From JAYTQG01 sp043746815 (GTDB taxonomy: Bacteria > Actinomycetota > Thermoleophilia > Miltoncostaeales > Miltoncostaeaceae), in assembly GCA_043746815.1 (NCBI GenBank), contig JAYTQG010000226.1, positions 3,368 through 67,367 on the forward strand: DNA of 64,000 nt, in the 5' to 3' direction. Below are positions 63,351-64,000 of this stretch, one piece after another. The notes beneath the pieces were generated by a model that made no database searches, was not told the origin of the DNA, and saw nothing but the letters and a program-made list of their open reading frames with translations. Made by a program: the position numbers and the translations under genes. How positions within the stretch are numbered: the first letter of the stretch is position 1; each line of letters starts with the position of its first letter.

Positions 63351-64000
63351 ATGTCCACAACAGCGCTTGACACCACATCCACTCCTTCGCTCGGCCGCAA
63401 GATGCTTAACAAGGTCCCCGAGGTCACCCTCTACTTCTGGATCATCAAGATCCTCTGCACAACCGTCGGGGAAACCGCCGCGGACTACCTGAACACCAAC
63501 CTCGGGTTCGGACTGACGAACACAACCTACGTGACGGCTGCACTCCTCCTCGCGACCCTCGCCGTCCAGTTCCGAGCCAGGAAGTACCTCCCAGGCCTCT
63601 ACTGGCTTGCCGTCGTCCTCATCAGCGTTGTCGGCACCCAAATCACCGACAACCTCGTCGCCCAAGGCGTCTCGCTTCCTGTCACGACAACACTGTTTGC
63701 GATCGCACTTGCAGGGACCTTCGCGACATGGTTCGCGGTGGAACGGTCGCTCTCGATCCACACGATCGTCACGAGTCGCCGCGAAGGGTTCTACTGGGCG
63801 ACGATCCTGTTCACATTCGCGCTTGGCACCGCTGCTGGCGACCTCGTCGCAGAACGCCTTGCGCTCGGCTACTGGAAATCAGCGCTCCTCTTCGTCGCAG
63901 TCATCGCAGCGGTCACCGCCGCCCACTACTTCCTGAAACTGAACGCGATTCTCGCGTTCTGGATCGCCTACATCATCACCCGCCCGCTCGGCGCATCGAT
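63351..64000 (+). CDS. COG4705 multi-pass membrane protein, 3' partial
   Basis: The frame is open from the ATG at 63351 to the end of the window (216 residues visible, no stop). The sequence NKVPEVTLYFWIIKILCTTVGETAADYL is the hallmark start of the COG4705 family of uncharacterised membrane proteins; at least seven hydrophobic segments follow, with repeats of the Gly-Glu/Asp-Asp-theme (GETAADYL, GTQITDNLV, GTAAGDLVAER), suggesting internal duplication and conserved acidic residues in the membrane. GGAG lies just before the ATG. Expression is probably driven by the adjacent two-component system. Confidence 0.85.
   Translation, partial: MSTTALDTTSTPSLGRKMLNKVPEVTLYFWIIKILCTTVGETAADYLNTNLGFGLTNTTYVTAALLLATLAVQFRARKYLPGLYWLAVVLISVVGTQITDNLVAQGVSLPVTTTLFAIALAGTFATWFAVERSLSIHTIVTSRREGFYWATILFTFALGTAAGDLVAERLALGYWKSALLFVAVIAAVTAAHYFLKLNAILAFWIAYIITRPLGAS

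Noticed and set aside
1..64000. CRISPR arrays, insertion sequences, prophage or attachment sites
   Set aside because: No regularly spaced direct repeats, transposase or integrase motifs were seen on either strand.

Overview
The window is GC-rich, densely packed and almost wholly coding. It suggests a high-GC Gram-positive bacterium of the Actinomycetota, most likely the class Thermoleophilia, though no rRNA gene is present to prove it. Supporting signs are many GTG and TTG starts, TANNNT-type -10 hexamers placed so close to start codons that many mRNAs should be leaderless, meso-diaminopimelate-type murein genes (MurE with DNPR), a LytR-CpsA-Psr ligase, an ftsE-ftsX-S41 protease-RNase R-smpB operon, a long adenosylhomocysteinase with the mycobacterial-type insertion, and a DUF5317 membrane protein. 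No insertion sequence, prophage, CRISPR array or tRNA gene was seen. A complete tmRNA gene is present at 36904-37269.

Layout. 1-2660: end of the ATP synthase operon (atpG partial, atpD, atpC). 2703-6083: an orphan ribbon-helix-helix protein, two small hypothetical proteins, an MFS exporter and a secreted alpha/beta hydrolase. 6165-12049: M20 peptidase, then a surface-glycopolymer operon (LCP ligase, UDP-glucose dehydrogenase, sugar nucleotidyltransferase, cupin isomerase). 12019-17702, all on the minus strand: DUF4015 glycosidase-like protein, GGDEF protein with a decayed HD domain, orphan antitoxin, release factor 2, AraC regulator and glyoxalase-like protein. 17873-21931, minus: secA, hpf, comF. 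22092-25390: two tandem paralogous microproteins closed by a strong terminator, then a DUF5317/MFS-like fusion coupled to an HD-GYP protein. 25490-28064: ahcY and a Fic/HTH 'mobile mystery' pair. 28360-33574: ftsE, ftsX, S41 protease, RNase R-like exonuclease, smpB. 33595-36840, minus: LOG-family protein with lutC, lutB, lutA. 36904-41651: tmRNA, a membrane protein, uppP, a CPBP protein, trpS and YceI. 41651-45556: flavin reductase, scpA, scpB, rluB, aroH and small hypothetical proteins. 45650-50014: a minimal Tad pilus locus led by a receiver-degenerate regulator. 50040-59134: the front of the dcw cluster (mraZ, rsmH, ftsL-like, ftsI, murE, murF, mraY, murD). 59204-64000: a secreted calcium-repeat protein, a 39-residue membrane peptide, a PepSY protein, a histidine kinase/response regulator pair and a divergent COG4705 membrane protein that runs off the window.

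How the parts relate. Envelope biogenesis dominates: murein precursor synthesis, septation (FtsEX and its S41 neighbour, FtsI, FtsL-like), undecaprenyl phosphate recycling, surface polymer attachment, Tad pili and Sec export. The ftsE and mraZ promoter regions share the same inverted repeat, GGCCGAC-N2-GTCGGCC, which hints at common control of two division operons. Translation quality control is also concentrated here (smpB with its own tmRNA, RNase R-like, hpf, prfB). The items most worth following up are the tandem microproteins at 22092-22312, the tmRNA whose T-loop lacks the UUC sequence, the shared division-gene palindrome, the facing response-regulator boxes at 63210-63265, and the minimal Tad locus with an unusual pilin candidate.
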